Assembly: GCA_964528795.1 (NCBI GenBank)
Contig: CAZGUY010000001.1
Location: 13,958-77,957 of the forward strand
Origin: DATFJC01 sp964528795
GTDB lineage: Bacteria; Patescibacteriota; Patescibacteriia; UBA2591; UBA6264
Direction of reading: 5' to 3'
DNA length: 64,000 nt
Every line of letters starts with the position of its first letter. Position 1 is the stretch's first letter. The notes beneath the pieces are model-generated. The model saw only the letters and a program-made list of their open reading frames with translations, was not told the origin of the DNA and made no database searches. Position numbers and translations under genes: made by a program. Of this stretch, positions 62,841 through 64,000 are shown one piece after another.

Positions 62841-62928
62841 ATATAAATTAAATTTATTGTTATTAAAACTTTAATCTCACAGGTATAGTATATTTTATAG
62901 AAAATAATTTTTATGTCAAGCCAAATTA

Positions 62929-62960
62929 TAAAAAATTCCATAAAATATATATTTATGGAA
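62929..62960 (-). terminator. Terminator after the site-2 protease gene
   Basis: A 9-bp stem TTCCATAAA (62936-62944) with TTTATGGAA (62952-62960), loop of 7 bases, followed on the minus strand by a T-run. The remaining bases between rpsL and the protease hold AT-rich sequence and a TTGACA (62914-62919, minus) that may belong to the rpsL promoter. Confidence 0.7.
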
Positions 62961-63028
62961 AACTTCAAAACAAAATATTTAAATTTTTAAATTTTAATTT
63001 TGTTTTTTGTTTTATATAATTAATTTTA

Positions 63029-63634
63029 TTATATAAATAAACTTTTTCCAACAATAAGGTTAAAAATAAATCTAGCTACAGGTGGTAAAAAGGTCATAGC
63101 AATAATAATAGCTAAAATAGTTCCTATAAAACCAGTTTTTAAAAAAGCTCTCCATTGATTTGGGAAAAGATCAGCTACCACTTTTGAACCGTCTAAAGGC
63201 GGGATTGGTAAAAGATTAAACAGACCTAAAAATATATTAACATAAGTGACTAGTATTAAGCCCTGGATAAAAGGAGTGGCAATGGAAGCTCCGGCTAAAA
63301 ATCTTGCTCCTAATCCAAAAATAAGAGCAATTATAAAGTTTGAAGCTGGTCCAGCTAGACCTACTTTTAATGAACCATATTTTTGATCGTCGAGATTGTA
63401 AGGATTATAAGGAACTGGTTTTGCCCAACCTAGGAATACTCCTCCTGTGAAAAGCAAAAATAAAGGCAAGATAACAGTTCCTATTGGATCTATATGAGCT
63501 AAAGGATTTAAAGTTAATCTCCCAGCATCTTTGGCAGTTGAATCTCCTAAATTGTAAGCCATCCAACCATGTGAGTATTCATGAATTACAGCTGAGAATA
63601 TTATTATTATATATAAAAAAAGCTTTTCTATCAT
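63029..63634 (-). CDS. Site-2 protease family (M50) membrane metalloprotease
   Basis: 201 aa with about five TM segments. The zinc motif HEYSH (18-22) lies in the first TM region and the second metal motif PPLDGSKV in a later helix, the M50 arrangement. It has no PDZ domain and is of the short soluble-loop type found across bacteria. Substrate unknown; family members cleave membrane-bound regulators or clear signal peptides. A 15-bp tandem repeat lies in its promoter. Confidence 0.9.
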   Translation of the reverse strand: MIEKLFLYIIIIFSAVIHEYSHGWMAYNLGDSTAKDAGRLTLNPLAHIDPIGTVILPLFLLFTGGVFLGWAKPVPYNPYNLDDQKYGSLKVGLAGPASNFIIALIFGLGARFLAGASIATPFIQGLILVTYVNIFLGLFNLLPIPPLDGSKVVADLFPNQWRAFLKTGFIGTILAIIIAMTFLPPVARFIFNLIVGKSLFI

Positions 63635-63643
63635 ATTTGAAAT

Positions 63644-63674
63644 TTAAAGTATTGTCAATTAAAGTATTGTCAAA
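63644..63674 (-). promoter_or_regulatory. Promoter with 15-bp tandem repeat, site-2 protease gene
   Basis: TTAAAGTATTGTCAA occurs twice in direct succession (63644-63658, 63659-63673). On the minus strand each copy supplies a TTGACA. Using the distal one (63669-63674) with 17 bases gives a -10 TACTTT (63646-63651), a dozen bases before the ATG at 63634. Confidence 0.5.
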
Positions 63675-63736
63675 GTTATTTTTTTTTGCTAACCTTTAAT
63701 ATGTAATTTAATAAATTCTTAACACTCAAATCTATT

Positions 63737-63913
63737 ATGGCTAAGAAATGTGATTTTTGCGGTAGAGGTACAAGAACAAAGGTGTCACGTTCTAATTCTA
63801 ACGCAGCAACAAAAAAACGTCAACATATAAATCTTCAAACAAGACATATAAATGGCAAAAAGGTAAAAGTTTGCACTAAGTGTCTTAAAACTTTAAAAAA
63901 GAAAAACAAGTAA
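63737..63913 (+). CDS. rpmB: Large subunit ribosomal protein L28 (zinc form)
   Basis: 58 aa, MAKKCDFCGRGTRTKVSRSN at the start, later QHINLQTRHINGKKVKVC, then CTKCLKTLKKKNK. The CDFC and CTKC pairs are the four-Cys zinc ribbon of the C+ form of L28, which is the common form in CPR bacteria. A small gene, easily missed by ORF-length filters. Followed 12 bases later by tRNA-Pro. Confidence 0.93.
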   Translation: MAKKCDFCGRGTRTKVSRSNSNAATKKRQHINLQTRHINGKKVKVCTKCLKTLKKKNK

Positions 63914-63925
63914 ATTGTTTGGACT

Positions 63926-63999
63926 CGGGCTGTAGTATAACGGTATTATGCGCGCATGGGGTGCGTGTGACCCGGGTTCGACTCCCGGCAGCCCGACCA
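63926..63999 (+). tRNA. tRNA-Pro (anticodon GGG)
   Basis: Acceptor CGGGCTG pairs with CAGCCCG, discriminator A, CCA encoded; the C1 start is typical of tRNA-Pro. The anticodon loop ATGGGGT gives GGG. T-arm CGGGTTCGACTCCCG. The window ends one base later, so any element downstream cannot be seen. Confidence 0.95.
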
Positions 64000-64000
64000 T

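Noticed and set aside
1..64000. Recoded UGA (Gly) as in Gracilibacteria/Absconditabacteria
   Set aside because: All recognised genes translate at normal length with the standard code, and no in-frame TGA is needed to complete any of them.

Overview
The window is an AT-rich (roughly 70 %), compact bacterial chromosome segment, most likely from a Candidate Phyla Radiation (Patescibacteria) genome of the Parcubacteria type. This is inferred from the gene set, not from a database search. Supporting signs are very short spacers, almost no Shine-Dalgarno sequences, a bifunctional phosphoglucose/phosphomannose isomerase of the SIS type, a lone PilT next to rpsF-ssb-rpsR, and a large type IV secretion-like (T4SS-like) gene cluster of the kind seen in monoderm CPR bacteria. 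Five runs of exactly 100 N mark scaffold gaps. Two of them (2822-2921 and 19860-19959) are flanked by identical 55-base ends, so they are unmerged contig overlaps rather than missing DNA.

Layout. 1-3.2 kb: start of a minus-strand RNA methyltransferase-like gene, rpsF-ssb-rpsR-pilT, tRNA-Arg and tRNA-Lys, then a tandem 189-bp repeat built from the tRNA-Lys 3' end. 3.2-13.9 kb: HU, dnaN, a DnaA-box-bearing spacer, a membrane protein, ftsH, ribosomal protein S1, lspA, ychF, mltG, a GtrA-like protein and a C39-like peptidase. 14-26.3 kb: a class A PBP, tyrS, a solute-binding lipoprotein, four T4SS-pilin-like genes, an STT3-like membrane protein, the SIS isomerase, yebC and a LysM-CHAP cell wall hydrolase. 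26.4-47.1 kb: rsmA and then the main T4SS-like locus: a calcium-motif protein, a giant Cys-rich secreted protein (over 2,700 residues), a VirB6/TrbL-like protein, a Lys/Glu-rich protein, a PrgI-like protein, a split VirB4, a VirB8-like candidate, another pilin and a beta-propeller. 47.2-64 kb: radA, recG, two tRNA-Ser genes each followed by a hairpin element, a VOC protein, an O-antigen-ligase/TPR protein, tRNA-Arg, two self-contained small genes with strong Shine-Dalgarno sites, thrS, tRNA-Asp with two tandem hairpin elements, rplT-rpmI-infC, tmRNA, fusA-rpsG-rpsL, a site-2 protease, rpmB and tRNA-Pro.

The most unusual signal is a family of 176-200 bp elements found directly 3' of four of the seven tRNA genes (Lys, two Ser, Asp). 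Each unit duplicates the tRNA from the T-loop GTTC to the 3' end. It carries an inverted T-arm copy that changes with its tRNA and encloses three conserved hairpins. The Lys and Asp units occur twice in tandem, and none contains an ORF. They look like very small, non-autonomous, site-specific insertions that use the T-loop as attachment site, with some formal resemblance to integron attC sites. The mechanism is inference.

Functionally, the accessory part is devoted to the cell surface. PilT, the T4SS-like machine, five small pilin-like proteins, a giant Cys-rich putative adhesin with three carbohydrate-binding-like segments, wall hydrolases and glycan enzymes would suit a small cell that attaches to another cell. 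The rest is core replication, translation and recombination housekeeping.
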